A DNA stretch of 51,430 nucleotides, from assembly GCA_035403225.1 (NCBI GenBank), contig DAONET010000018.1, positions 1 through 51,430 on the forward strand, read 5' to 3'. Under the pieces are notes generated by a model. The model saw only the letters and a program-made list of their open reading frames with translations. It had not been told where the DNA came from and did not search any database. Position numbers and translations under genes: made by a program. This document shows positions 33,691 through 42,795 of the stretch, one piece after another. Source of the stretch: DAIRDK01 sp035403225 (GTDB taxonomy: Bacteria; Bacteroidota; Bacteroidia; Bacteroidales; FEN-979). Position 1 is the stretch's first letter; every line of letters starts with the position of its first letter.

Positions 33691-35406
33691 TTACCAGAAA
33701 ATAACGGTTAAAAATGTTGCAATAATTCCCACGACAACGGCCATCACCACCGGTCGTTCGTACCAGTGTTTGCTGTCGTCTTTCACGCGTGGGGTAAGTG
33801 AATAAACCAAACCTTTCAGGTCCTCGTCTGAATGAGTCCTTTTGGTAGCCAGCGAGATAATGATGGTCACGACGAAGCAGACCGACCAGGCAAAGATCGC
33901 GGTCCAGAAGTTCTGTGCCATTTCGCTGGGATAGGTATGCACGATCGTGCCGAGCCATCCTCCTTTGATCAGGGCGGTAGCGCCTGCCGGGGCAGTGAGT
34001 CCGTGATGAATGGCTGCGGCAGTGGTTCCCGAAAGCAGTCCGAAGAACGCACCGTGGCCTGTTGATCGTTTCCAGAACATCCCCAGCAGGAAAGTGGCGA
34101 AGAGCGGGGCGTTGATGAAGGCGAAGATCAGTTGAAGGAAGTCCATCACGTTATTGAAACTAGCCGCCATGTATGCCGCCCCGATGCTGACGAGCACCCC
34201 AAAAATGGTTGCCAGCTGTCCTACTCTCAGGTAATGTTTATCCGACCGTCCGGGCCGGATATAGGCCTGGTAGATATCGTACGTCCAGACGGTATTGAAT
34301 GCCGTTACATTTCCTGCCATCCCTGACATGAAGGAGGCGATGAGGGCCGTGAGTCCAAGTCCGAGGAGACCTGTCGGGAAATAATGTCCGAGCATCATGG
34401 GAATCACCTTGTCGTAGTCGTAGCTTCCGTTTTTCGGCGGCAGGGAAAATCCGCTGGAGGGGTCGGAAATCAATGAGATGGCTATCATGCCCGGAACAAT
34501 GACCAGGAAGGGAATGAACATCTTGGGGATCGCGCCGATGAGGGGCGTTTTACGGGCTGCCGACATGGAGCCGGCGGCCATTGCCCGCTGCACGACGAGG
34601 AAGTTGGTGCACCAGTATCCGAAGGAAAGAACAAAACCCAACCCCATCACAATGCCGAACCATTCTACTCCCATCGGGTTGGAAGAGGGACTCCCCATGG
34701 GCGCCCAGGTTTCGGTCCAGGCTCCCGCTTCATATCCGTGTGACAGGGCCACCTGCTGAAGACTCAATTTCAGGTTTTCCCATCCGCCTACATTTTTCAG
34801 TCCCAGATAAACCAACGGCAGAAACCCGATCACGATCAGAAAGAACTGAAGCACTTCGTTATAGATCGCTGATTTCAGTCCTCCGAGGTATGTATAAACC
34901 AGTACAATCGCCGCTGAGACAACGATGCTGACATTGAAGTTCCATCCCAGTATGGTTTCCATCAGGACGGCGAGTGCATACATGGAAATACCGGAAGAAA
35001 AGATAGTCATGATGGCGAACGAGATCGCGTTGAAGCCGCGGGTCTTTTCATCGAAACGTAATTTCAGGTATTCGGGAACCGAACGCGCTTTCGATCCATA
35101 ATAAAACGGCATCATGAAAAGACCGAGAAAGATCATGGCCGGGATGGCTCCGATCCAGTAAAAATGGGTGGTGGCCATACCGTACTTGGCTCCCGAAGCA
35201 GCCATCCCGATCACTTCGAGCGCACCGAGGTTGGTGGAGATGAAGGCAAGTCCCGTGATCCAGGCAGGAATGGATTTTCCTCCCATCAGGAAGTCGGAAC
35301 TGGATTTCATGTATCTTTTTAAAGCCCAGCCAATTCCAAGGACAAAGACAAAGTACACCAGCATGATCGTGTAGTCGATCCAGCCAATATCAAACATCGT
35401 GTTCAT
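33691..35406 (-). CDS. SSS-family sodium/solute symporter (vSGLT-like)
   Basis: A 571-residue symporter with about 14 membrane helices. The N-terminal pattern (YFVFVLGIGWALKRYMKSSSDF, then the GGKSIPAW motif) and the helix 2-3 segment ALEVIGMAASGAKYGM resemble sodium/galactose or sodium/glucose carriers. FDEKTRGFNAISF, SAIYNEVLQFFLI and the GMAGNVTAFNTVWTYDIYQ segment further support an SGLT-like sugar carrier. The substrate is probably a monosaccharide such as galactose or glucose, consistent with galK and galM nearby, but this is an inference. A -7 box (TATATTTG) lies about 20 bases upstream. Confidence 0.85.
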   Translation of the reverse strand: MNTMFDIGWIDYTIMLVYFVFVLGIGWALKRYMKSSSDFLMGGKSIPAWITGLAFISTNLGALEVIGMAASGAKYGMATTHFYWIGAIPAMIFLGLFMMPFYYGSKARSVPEYLKLRFDEKTRGFNAISFAIMTIFSSGISMYALAVLMETILGWNFNVSIVVSAAIVLVYTYLGGLKSAIYNEVLQFFLIVIGFLPLVYLGLKNVGGWENLKLSLQQVALSHGYEAGAWTETWAPMGSPSSNPMGVEWFGIVMGLGFVLSFGYWCTNFLVVQRAMAAGSMSAARKTPLIGAIPKMFIPFLVIVPGMIAISLISDPSSGFSLPPKNGSYDYDKVIPMMLGHYFPTGLLGLGLTALIASFMSGMAGNVTAFNTVWTYDIYQAYIRPGRSDKHYLRVGQLATIFGVLVSIGAAYMAASFNNVMDFLQLIFAFINAPLFATFLLGMFWKRSTGHGAFFGLLSGTTAAAIHHGLTAPAGATALIKGGWLGTIVHTYPSEMAQNFWTAIFAWSVCFVVTIIISLATKRTHSDEDLKGLVYSLTPRVKDDSKHWYERPVVMAVVVGIIATFLTVIFW

Positions 35407-35423
35407 GGAGGTTCATTTGGTAA

Positions 35424-35431
35424 CAAATATA
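35424..35431 (-). promoter_or_regulatory. -7 box of the symporter gene
   Basis: TATATTTG on the minus strand, 17 bases before the start at 35406; no obvious -33 element. Confidence 0.45.
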
Positions 35432-35496
35432 CAATATTCATCAGGAAATGAAAATATCTCTGATGTGTACCGGAGGAAAGGCGTTTGAAAAAACGG

Positions 35497-35504
35497 TATC
35501 TTTG
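35497..35504 (+). promoter_or_regulatory. -7 box of the M23 peptidase gene
   Basis: TATCTTTG lies 37 bases before the start at 35542. It is divergent from the symporter promoter. Confidence 0.5.
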
Positions 35505-35541
35505 CCTATCGAACGAAATGATCTGAAACCTTCTCCTTACG

Positions 35542-36771
35542 ATGAAAAAGAGATTACCCATCACTATTGCCGTTGTTTCCAGTATTAGTCTCATCCTGAT
35601 TGCAGCGTTTCTGCTTCTGTTTTCACAGCGGAAGCATGCGCAGGATGAAGTTCCGAAGAAGATGCCTGTCTTTGCCTATGGCATCCCGGTGGATTCGCTG
35701 GAGGTCGTCCCCGGGAAAGTGAAAGAAAGAGAAAACCTGTCGATGATCCTTTCTCCGGTTGCTTCCGGTCAGCTGATCGACCAGATAGCGCGCACCACGA
35801 TGGACGTGTATGACGTCAGGAAGATCAGGCCGGGCCAGGTATATTCGGAGTTTTTTACCAAAGATTCATTACGGCAACTGGAGTATTTTGTCCTCGAGAT
35901 CAACGATACCGCTTTTGTGGTGTATGATGTACGCGATTCGCTCCGGACTTCGGTCGGATATAAGAAAACCACCCGGGCTATCAGAACCGCCTCGGGTTCG
36001 ATCACTTCATCGTTGATCGCCGCCTTCCAGGAGAAGAACCTGGACATGGATCTGGCTTACGCACTGGCAGATGTATATGCATGGACGGTAGATTTTTACG
36101 GACTTCAGGAGGGAGACCGGTTTAAGACCATCTACGAGGAAGTGTCGGTGGAAGGTCGCACGATTCGTTCCGATAAAATCCTGGCTGCCCTGTTCGAGTC
36201 CTCGGGCAGGCAGGTGTATGCCTTCCCGTTCAAACAGCAAGGCAACATACAGTATTTCGATGAGAGCGGCAAGAGCCTGCGGCGGTCCTTTCTGAAAGCC
36301 CCGTTACATTTTTCACGGATCAGTTCCCGTTTTTCGGGCGCCCGGATGCACCCGATCCTGAAGATCCGCCGGCCGCATTACGGAGTAGATTATTCTGCTC
36401 CCAAAGGTACGCCGGTGGTGTCGCTGGGTGATGGACGCGTGGAATATGCCGGATGGAAAGGTGGTTACGGGAGATTTATCAGCATCAGGCATAATTCGGT
36501 TTATACTACCACTTATGCTCACCTCTCGGGATTTGCCAGCGGTATTCGCGGGGGAGCGCATGTACGGCAAGGACAGCTGATCGGGTTCGTGGGAAGCACA
36601 GGACTTTCCACCGGTCCTCATCTTGACTTCAGGGTGTATAAAAACGGGTCTCCGTGTGATCCGCTCCGTATGGAATCACCTCCCTCCGACCCCGTGAAAA
36701 AGGAGATGATGCCGTCTTATCTGGGACTGGTGAACAAAATGAGATCGCAACTCGATTCGATCCACTGGTAG
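35542..36771 (+). CDS. M23-family peptidase, membrane-anchored
   Basis: A 409-residue protein with an N-terminal membrane helix (about 7-28). A middle region (about 40-260) is built of OapA/LysM-like small domains. The C-terminal M23 lysostaphin-type domain has H279 and D283 (RRPHYGVDYSAPKG) as zinc ligands and H327 (YAHLSGF). The last motif is usually HxH but here reads GPHLDFRV, with H360 and Asp362 in place of the second His. This variant occurs in other periplasmic M23 proteins, so activity is plausible but not certain. The likely role is peptidoglycan cross-link cleavage or amidase activation. It is convergent with the outer-membrane protein gene, 3 bases away. Confidence 0.85.
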   Translation: MKKRLPITIAVVSSISLILIAAFLLLFSQRKHAQDEVPKKMPVFAYGIPVDSLEVVPGKVKERENLSMILSPVASGQLIDQIARTTMDVYDVRKIRPGQVYSEFFTKDSLRQLEYFVLEINDTAFVVYDVRDSLRTSVGYKKTTRAIRTASGSITSSLIAAFQEKNLDMDLAYALADVYAWTVDFYGLQEGDRFKTIYEEVSVEGRTIRSDKILAALFESSGRQVYAFPFKQQGNIQYFDESGKSLRRSFLKAPLHFSRISSRFSGARMHPILKIRRPHYGVDYSAPKGTPVVSLGDGRVEYAGWKGGYGRFISIRHNSVYTTTYAHLSGFASGIRGGAHVRQGQLIGFVGSTGLSTGPHLDFRVYKNGSPCDPLRMESPPSDPVKKEMMPSYLGLVNKMRSQLDSIHW

Positions 36772-36774
36772 CCC

Positions 36775-37635
36775 TTATAACCGGATCCCGATAAAAACAT
36801 CAAGCCGCGAGAGGTCCACATCGTGGTTTTGAAAATCAGGCTGGATATTATTTCCGAAGGAACCAGAAGTGTAATTATCCATCACACAATAGGTAAACGA
36901 AAGGCCGGTCCTGAGTCCGGCTTTTTTATTCCGGTAGAAATCTAAAATTATCGAAAGAGATGCAGCAAAGGCATCGCCGGAGTACACTTTGTTTTCTGTT
37001 CTCATACTGACCACGTCCTGATAGTTCAGATACCCGGCCGTCATTTTTATTTCGTAAGCATTATCAGTATTTGTTGATTTTATCCGGTAATGGCCTCCTG
37101 CCCCGATATAACTCAATCCCATCTTATTGGTCAAAGGACCGACATACGTGGATGAATCTGACAATAAACCCACGATATCGTCTCTCTTAAACGAGAAAAA
37201 ATAACTTCCTGTAATGCCAACACCGAAGTGATTCGTAACGAACCAGGCTGCATCGCCATTCACGGTTATTCCATAATGGGAAGCATTCAGAAACTCCCTG
37301 ACCTGGTCGGAATTCACTTTGGATTTTTTACTGAGCAGGTAACCGACTCCTGGTGATAAAGAAAATTCCCAACGATCTTTGAAGGTATGCCCTTTCCTTT
37401 CCGGAAAAATAAGTTCTTCTATCGGTGTCGTCGAAAAGTATGAAGAGACATTTTCAATGCTGATTGAATCACGGGATTGCGGCGCTGCTCCCGGTAACGC
37501 ATAAATAATATATTTTGCAGAAATCTGTTTGATAACGCACGACCGCTTTTCTCCACTGTTAGTGATCAGATAATCTTGTGAAAAGGCTTGAAAACAAGGA
37601 CAAATCAAGAAGATAAACAAGAAAATTTTCTTCAT
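36775..37635 (-). CDS. Predicted outer-membrane beta-barrel protein, unknown function
   Basis: A 286-residue protein with a signal peptide (about 1-19, ending AFSQ). Residues about 20-80 look like a small beta domain (DYLITNSGEKRSCVIKQIS, a pattern common in Bacteroidota exported proteins). From about 90 onward, alternating hydrophobic strands (WEFSLSPGVGYLL, FGVGITGSYFF, MGLSYIGAGGHYRI, LRTGLSFTYCV) end in LDVFIGIRL, which fits a small beta-barrel. There is no named family I can assign. It is divergent from galM. Confidence 0.6.
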   Translation of the reverse strand: MKKIFLFIFLICPCFQAFSQDYLITNSGEKRSCVIKQISAKYIIYALPGAAPQSRDSISIENVSSYFSTTPIEELIFPERKGHTFKDRWEFSLSPGVGYLLSKKSKVNSDQVREFLNASHYGITVNGDAAWFVTNHFGVGITGSYFFSFKRDDIVGLLSDSSTYVGPLTNKMGLSYIGAGGHYRIKSTNTDNAYEIKMTAGYLNYQDVVSMRTENKVYSGDAFAASLSIILDFYRNKKAGLRTGLSFTYCVMDNYTSGSFGNNIQPDFQNHDVDLSRLDVFIGIRL

Positions 37636-37655
37636 CGTAATAAAAGTTTTACAAG

Positions 37656-37663
37656 CAAAAATA
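37656..37663 (-). promoter_or_regulatory. -7 box of the outer-membrane protein gene
   Basis: TATTTTTG on the minus strand, 20 bases before the start at 37635. Confidence 0.4.
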
Positions 37664-37698
37664 GTGCATTTGATTCAGAAATCCTTACTGATAATATT

Positions 37699-37706
37699 TA
37701 TCTTTG
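37699..37706 (+). promoter_or_regulatory. -7 box of galM
   Basis: TATCTTTG lies 20 bases before ATG 37727 and inside the longer open frame that begins at 37664, so it decides the start. A TTTG at 37669-37672 is 26 bases upstream, longer than usual. Confidence 0.5.
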
Positions 37707-37726
37707 TTTTTCTTAACAGATCCTTT

Positions 37727-39009
37727 ATGAAGAACGCTTTATTCTTTGTCATTTTCAGTCTGATTTTTGTTATGTTTTTCGGATCATGTACCCCGAAGAA
37801 ATCAGACTCTCCAACAATATCGGTTATGAAAGAATCATTTGGAACCATCGACGGAAAGCCGGTTTATTTGTATACCCTGAAAAACACCTCCGGGATGGAG
37901 GTGAAAGTTACCAATTATGGAGCCATTATCACGAGCATTATCGTCCCTGACAGGAACGGTAAAATGGGTGACATCGTGCTCGGATTTGACAGTCTGAGCG
38001 GTTATACGGCAGCCAATCCATATTTTGGAGCCCTGGTCGGCCGTTATGCCAACCGTATTGCCAAAGGGAAGTTTGTCCTCGACGGCCGGGAATACACGTT
38101 GGCAGTCAACGATGGCCCGAATCATCTGCATGGTGGCATCAAAGGGTTTAACAAAGTTGTGTGGGAAGGAAAAGAGTTTTCCGATACTACCAGGGCGGGA
38201 ATCACCCTCACTTATCTCAGCAAAGACAACGAAGAGGGCTATCCGGGAAACCTTCAGGTAACGGTGACTTATTCGCTTGACAACCACAACCAGCTGACCA
38301 CGGTGATTGAGGCGGTCACGGACAAAGCAACGCCGGTGAACCTCTGCAATCATACCTATTTCAATCTTTCCGAAGCAGATACCAACATACTGGGTCATGA
38401 GGTGATCCTGAAAGCCACGAGGTATACGGAAGTTGACGCCAACCTGATCCCGACAGGTCAATTACCCGATGTGGCAGGTACTGCGATGGATTTTACCACC
38501 GCTCATCCTATTGGGGAGCGCATAGCAGAGGTGCCGGGCGGATACGATCATAATTACGTGCTGGACAAGAAGTCCGGTGAAATGGGGTTTGCCGCCAATG
38601 TTTTCGATCCCCGCACGGGTCGCGGCCTGATCGTGATGACTACTCAGCCCGGAGTGCAGTTTTATACCGGTAATTTTCTGGACGGGACCATCACCGGAAA
38701 GGGAGGAAAAGTATACGAAAAACATTACGGCTTCTGCCTTGAGACGCAGCATTTCCCTGATTCACCAAATCAGCCGTCCTTTCCCAATACCATGNNNNNN
38801 NNNNNNNNNNNNNNNNNNNNNNNNNNNNNNNNNNNNNNNNNNNNNNNNNNNNNNNNNNNNNNNNNNNNNNNNNNNNNNNNNNNNNNNNNNNNNNTGAGAC
38901 GCAGCATTTCCCTGATTCACCAAATCAGCCGTCCTTTCCCAATACCATGTTGAAACCCGGGGAGAAATACCAGGAAACCACCGTTTGGCAGTTTATGGTG
39001 AAAAAGTAG
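37727..39009 (+). CDS. galM: Aldose 1-epimerase lipoprotein (galactose mutarotase), split by a false gap
   Basis: A mutarotase interconverting alpha and beta anomers of galactose or glucose. The start at 37727 gives a lipoprotein signal (VMFFGSC) and follows the -7 box. Family landmarks are VTNYGAIITSIIVPDRNG, GALVGRYANRIAKGKF, NDGPNHLHGGIKGFNKVVWEG with the catalytic His, NLCNHTYFNLSE and a GYDHNYVLD segment. The final catalytic Glu region is FCLETQHFPDSPNQPSFP. The N run at 38795-38894 is flanked by two copies of the same 55 bases; removing it and one copy gives a continuous 375-residue protein ending at 39009. Convergent with galK, 10 bases apart. Confidence 0.9.
38740..38949. repeat. False gap with duplicated 55-base flanks inside galM
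   Basis: Positions 38740-38794 and 38895-38949 are identical over 55 bases and enclose 100 N. Joining them in frame restores galM. The pattern is an unmerged contig overlap, not a biological direct repeat. Confidence 0.93.
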
Positions 39010-39019
39010 CAGAATTGCG

Positions 39020-40180
39020 TCAGTGTTTTCTTACTCCTCCGGAAACTTGTGCCATATAGAATTCCGGGACGAGCTTGGTGCGGGCGAAGTAAGCGGCGCC
39101 GACTTCGTTGAGGAACCTGTCAACGGCATCTTCGCGGACGATATTCACGGTACATCCTCCGAATCCGGCTCCCGTCATGCGGGCGCCGATCACCCCGTTT
39201 ATTTTCCAGGCTTCTTCCACCAGTGTATCCAGTTCAGGGCCGGTGACTTCATAATTGTCCCGCAGTGATTCGTGGGATGCGTTCATCAGGGCTCCGAACT
39301 GCATGATATCATACTTTGAAAGGGCTGATATGGCGTTGAGTACCCGCTGGTCTTCAGAGATCACATGACGGGCTCTTTTACGGATCACCTCATCGGGGAT
39401 GATATCCTGTATCTTGAAGAACTGCATAAAACTGATCTGTCCGAGTTTATGGACGCCGAACTGATCACTGAGGTATGTCACCGCCAACTGGCATTCGGCC
39501 ACCCGCTCGTTGTATTTCGAATCGGCCAGTCCGCGAACCTTGTTGGTGTTGGCTACGATGAGGCGGTACCCGTCGAGTTTGAAAGGCACGGGTCTATGCT
39601 CGAGCGAAAGGCAATTCAGGAAGATAGCATGATCCTTCTCTCCCATTCCCACCGCAAACTGGTCCATGATGCCGCAGTTTACCCCGACAAACTCGTTTTC
39701 GGCACGTTGAGACCATTTGACCAGGTCGATCATTTCAAGTCCGGCTCCCAGCAGGTCATTCAGGGCAAAGGCGGTCACCATTTCAATAGAGGCAGAAGAA
39801 GAAAGACCGGCGCCGTTGGGTATATCGCCCGAAAAGTACATGTCGAATCCCTGCAGGGGGATCTGGTGTTGCCGGAACTGATCGAACACACCCAGCGGGT
39901 AGTTGACCCAGCTTTTTGCTATCGGCTGATTCGCCTTTTCCAACAGGATATCGGCACGGAATTCCTGATTTCCGGAAGCGAAGCGCAACAGGTGGTCTTT
40001 ACGTTTTCTGATGAGTAACCAGGTGCCGAGTTGGAGGGCACAGGGTAACACAAAGCCACCGTTATAATCCGTATGTTCCCCGATGAGGTTCACTCTCCCG
40101 GGAGCAAAATATACCTCCGGAAGCTGTTCCGGTTCATCAAATAAAATAAAAAATTGCTGGCGGAGTTTTTCTATGTTCAT
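39020..40180 (-). CDS. galK: Galactokinase
   Basis: A 386-residue GHMP kinase that phosphorylates galactose at C1, the first step of the Leloir pathway. The signature GRVNLIGEHTDYNGGFVLP lies at about 28-46. The ATP-binding GHMP motif is GAGLSSSASIEMV, the catalytic Asp lies in CGIMDQFAVGMG, and the third motif is GARMTGAGFGGCTVNIV. It is convergent with galM; galT and galE are not in the window. Together with the SGLT-like symporter and GalM it forms a short galactose uptake and entry set. Confidence 0.94.
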   Translation of the reverse strand: MNIEKLRQQFFILFDEPEQLPEVYFAPGRVNLIGEHTDYNGGFVLPCALQLGTWLLIRKRKDHLLRFASGNQEFRADILLEKANQPIAKSWVNYPLGVFDQFRQHQIPLQGFDMYFSGDIPNGAGLSSSASIEMVTAFALNDLLGAGLEMIDLVKWSQRAENEFVGVNCGIMDQFAVGMGEKDHAIFLNCLSLEHRPVPFKLDGYRLIVANTNKVRGLADSKYNERVAECQLAVTYLSDQFGVHKLGQISFMQFFKIQDIIPDEVIRKRARHVISEDQRVLNAISALSKYDIMQFGALMNASHESLRDNYEVTGPELDTLVEEAWKINGVIGARMTGAGFGGCTVNIVREDAVDRFLNEVGAAYFARTKLVPEFYMAQVSGGVRKH

Positions 40181-40241
40181 ACCATCTCATTTCATGCTTC
40201 GAATTTAACAATAATAGCAATATGGATAACGTGAGATTTTC

Positions 40242-40249
40242 TACCTTTG
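40242..40249 (+). promoter_or_regulatory. -7 box of the mannosidase operon
   Basis: TACCTTTG lies 20 bases before ATG 40270 and inside the longer open frame from 40222, so it supports the later start. Confidence 0.5.
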
Positions 40250-40269
40250 TGACCAAACACATACCTCAT

Positions 40270-42795
40270 ATGAAACTGCTAAGATACACGCTGTTACTTT
40301 GTTTATGTTCTGCGCTGATCCCTTCCGTCTCCGCTCAGGAATCCGGCAGGTTTGACCTCACCGGAACGTGGCAATTCAGGGAACAGGGATCGACAAAAGT
40401 TTATAATGGAGAAGTCCCCGGATTTGTGCAGACCGACCTTATGAAAAACAAGGTCATTCCTGATCCGTATTACCGCGACAATGAATCAAAGGTTCAGTGG
40501 GTAAGTGATACGGGTTGGGTCTATGAGAAATATTTCAAGCTCGATGCTTCGTTTTTTTCTCACCGCAATATGGAGATGGTCTTTGAAGGAATCGATACTT
40601 ATGCCAATGTCTATCTCAACGACTCACTGATCCTGGTGGCCGATAACATGTTCAAGCAATGGGTTGTTCCCGTAAAATATAAGCTGCATGTAGGATTTAA
40701 TAAGCTGAGGGTGGAATTTCCTTCTGTCAACAAACAGGTTAAAAGCAAGTATGAGGCCCTCCCATACAAGGTCCCCGGCGACGAGCGCAGTATATGCCGG
40801 AAAGCCGCTTACCAGTTTGGTTGGGATTTCGGTCCGAAGATGATCACGATGGGGATCTGGAAGCCGGTGTATATCCGGTATTGGGAAAGAACCAATGTGT
40901 TGGGCGTAAATATTGTACCGGGGACAAAGACAGATACCTCGGCCCGCTTTTCGGCTGTCTTCACCCTGATAGCGACCCTGGCAGATACGGCCGAGTTCAA
41001 GCTGACGGTGGACGGTCAGCCTTTGATTGACTCCCGGGAGGGACTGAAAAAAGGCGTGAACGTCATCCGGGCCGATTTCGAGATCGTGAAGCCCAAACTC
41101 TGGTGGCCCAACGGCATGGGGAAACAAACCCTGTACACGCTGGGTTATGAAGTATGGTTCGCCGGTAAAAAAGAGAATACCGGGGAAAAGAAATTCGGGA
41201 TCCGAAAGATCGAACTCATCACCGAAAAGGATTCCATCGGAAGGAGTTTTTATTTCAAGGTCAACGATAAACCTGTTTACGCCAAAGGAGCCAATTTTGT
41301 CCCGATGGATATGTTCCCGACCCGTGTTCCCGATTCGGCCTATGAAAGACTGATTGACGATGTGGCAAAGGCGAATATGAACATGTTGCGTATCTGGGGC
41401 GGCGGTATCTATGAACGAGATAAGTTTTATGAACTGTGCGACGAAAAAGGCATCCTGGTATGGCAGGATTTCATGTTTGCCAACGATGCGATTCCGCCGT
41501 CCAAAGAGCTGTATACAAACATCCGCGATGAAGTCATCCAGAACATCGTCAGGCTGAGAGATCATCCCTGTATCGCCCTCTGGTGCGGTAACAATGAGAT
41601 TGAAGAAGGATGGCGCCACTGGGGATGGCCCAAGCAATACGGGCTCTCTAAAGAAGATTCCACCGAGCTTTACAAGAGCACCTGGGCAGTCTTTAATGAC
41701 ATCATCGCCAACAGCGTAAAAAGGTACGATACGCTTCGTCCTTTCGTGCTTTCTTCTCCGAAATTCGGATGGGGAAATCCGAAGAGCATGCTCGAAGGAG
41801 ATAGCCATTACTGGGGTATTTGGTGGGGGAAAGAGCCCTTTAGCGTATATGAACAGAAAGTACCCCGTTTCATGTCGGAGTTTGGCTTCCAGGCTTACCC
41901 GGATGATGCCACTTTGAAAAAATTCACGATCCCTTCGGATATTCAGCCCGGCTCACCGGTGTTGAAAGCTCACCAGAAGCATGTAGAGGGATACGAGATC
42001 ATCGATCAGTATATGAAACGTGATTTCCGGGAGCCCAAAGACTTCGGGATGTACCGGTACCTGTCGCAGGTATTGCAGGCCGAAGGCATCACCGGAGCCA
42101 TTGAAGCACAACGCAGGTCGAAGCCCGTCTGCCGCGGCACCTTGTTCTGGCAACTGAACGACTGCTGGCCCGGGGTGACATGGTCCGCCAGGGATTATTA
42201 TGGCGACAAGAAAGCGCTCTGGTATCGCGCAAAGCAAGTGTATTCCGATCAGCTTATTTCTGCAGAAGTCAAGAATGATACGATGACGGTGATCGCGACT
42301 ACGGATGATGGAAGAACACAGGATATCAACTTCCGGATGTTCTTGTTCGATTTCAACGGGAACGTCATCTGGCGGGCCGATTCTGCCTTCAAGCTACAGG
42401 CGGGTTATGCCATGAAACTCGCTTCTGCCTCCATCCCCTACCTGCTGCAGGGAAATGATCCGAAGAAGGTCTTTCTGTATATGGACCTGAAAAATATCAT
42501 TGGCGTCCGGAGTGCAAAATTCTACTATTTTGTTCCGAAGAATGAATTGGACCTTCAGAAACCTGTCATTACAACCAAGGTCACCGAATACGAAGAAGGA
42601 TATAAAGTGGAACTATCCACCAACACGCAGGCCCTTTATGTGCGGCTTTCGACAGATGTACCGGGTGAATTCAGCGATAACTACTTTGATCTCGTGCCCC
42701 GGTTGAACAGGACCGTTCTATTTAAAACCAAAACGAAAGATCCGGATCTTGCCAATAAGATCAAGATCATTTCGCTGGCAGATGTTTGGCAATGA
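40270..42795 (+). CDS. GH2 beta-mannosidase, exported
   Basis: An 841-residue GH2 enzyme. I place the start at 40270: it gives a clean signal peptide (LRYTLLLCLCSALIPSVSAQ), and the promoter box lies before it. Domain order is a jelly-roll sugar-binding domain (about 25-195), an immunoglobulin-like domain (about 200-295), a TIM barrel (about 300-650) and C-terminal beta domains. The acid/base is Glu443 in WCGNNEIEEGW and the nucleophile is Glu537 in FMSEFGFQAYP. WCGNNEIEEGW and the LRIWGGGIYERDKFYELCDEKG block are typical of beta-mannosidases, which release mannose from Man-beta-1,4-GlcNAc or mannans. It leads the GH2-EEP-GH92-EamA operon. Confidence 0.88.
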   Translation: MKLLRYTLLLCLCSALIPSVSAQESGRFDLTGTWQFREQGSTKVYNGEVPGFVQTDLMKNKVIPDPYYRDNESKVQWVSDTGWVYEKYFKLDASFFSHRNMEMVFEGIDTYANVYLNDSLILVADNMFKQWVVPVKYKLHVGFNKLRVEFPSVNKQVKSKYEALPYKVPGDERSICRKAAYQFGWDFGPKMITMGIWKPVYIRYWERTNVLGVNIVPGTKTDTSARFSAVFTLIATLADTAEFKLTVDGQPLIDSREGLKKGVNVIRADFEIVKPKLWWPNGMGKQTLYTLGYEVWFAGKKENTGEKKFGIRKIELITEKDSIGRSFYFKVNDKPVYAKGANFVPMDMFPTRVPDSAYERLIDDVAKANMNMLRIWGGGIYERDKFYELCDEKGILVWQDFMFANDAIPPSKELYTNIRDEVIQNIVRLRDHPCIALWCGNNEIEEGWRHWGWPKQYGLSKEDSTELYKSTWAVFNDIIANSVKRYDTLRPFVLSSPKFGWGNPKSMLEGDSHYWGIWWGKEPFSVYEQKVPRFMSEFGFQAYPDDATLKKFTIPSDIQPGSPVLKAHQKHVEGYEIIDQYMKRDFREPKDFGMYRYLSQVLQAEGITGAIEAQRRSKPVCRGTLFWQLNDCWPGVTWSARDYYGDKKALWYRAKQVYSDQLISAEVKNDTMTVIATTDDGRTQDINFRMFLFDFNGNVIWRADSAFKLQAGYAMKLASASIPYLLQGNDPKKVFLYMDLKNIIGVRSAKFYYFVPKNELDLQKPVITTKVTEYEEGYKVELSTNTQALYVRLSTDVPGEFSDNYFDLVPRLNRTVLFKTKTKDPDLANKIKIISLADVWQ

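Noticed and set aside
38740..38949. Biological 55-base direct repeat in galM
   Set aside because: It surrounds a filler of exactly 100 N, and merging the copies restores the gene; the same length recurs in the GH92 gene.
40624..41808. Long minus-strand open frame (394 codons) inside the beta-mannosidase gene
   Set aside because: It lies entirely opposite a well-supported GH2 enzyme with intact catalytic residues, and its translation has no recognisable family features.
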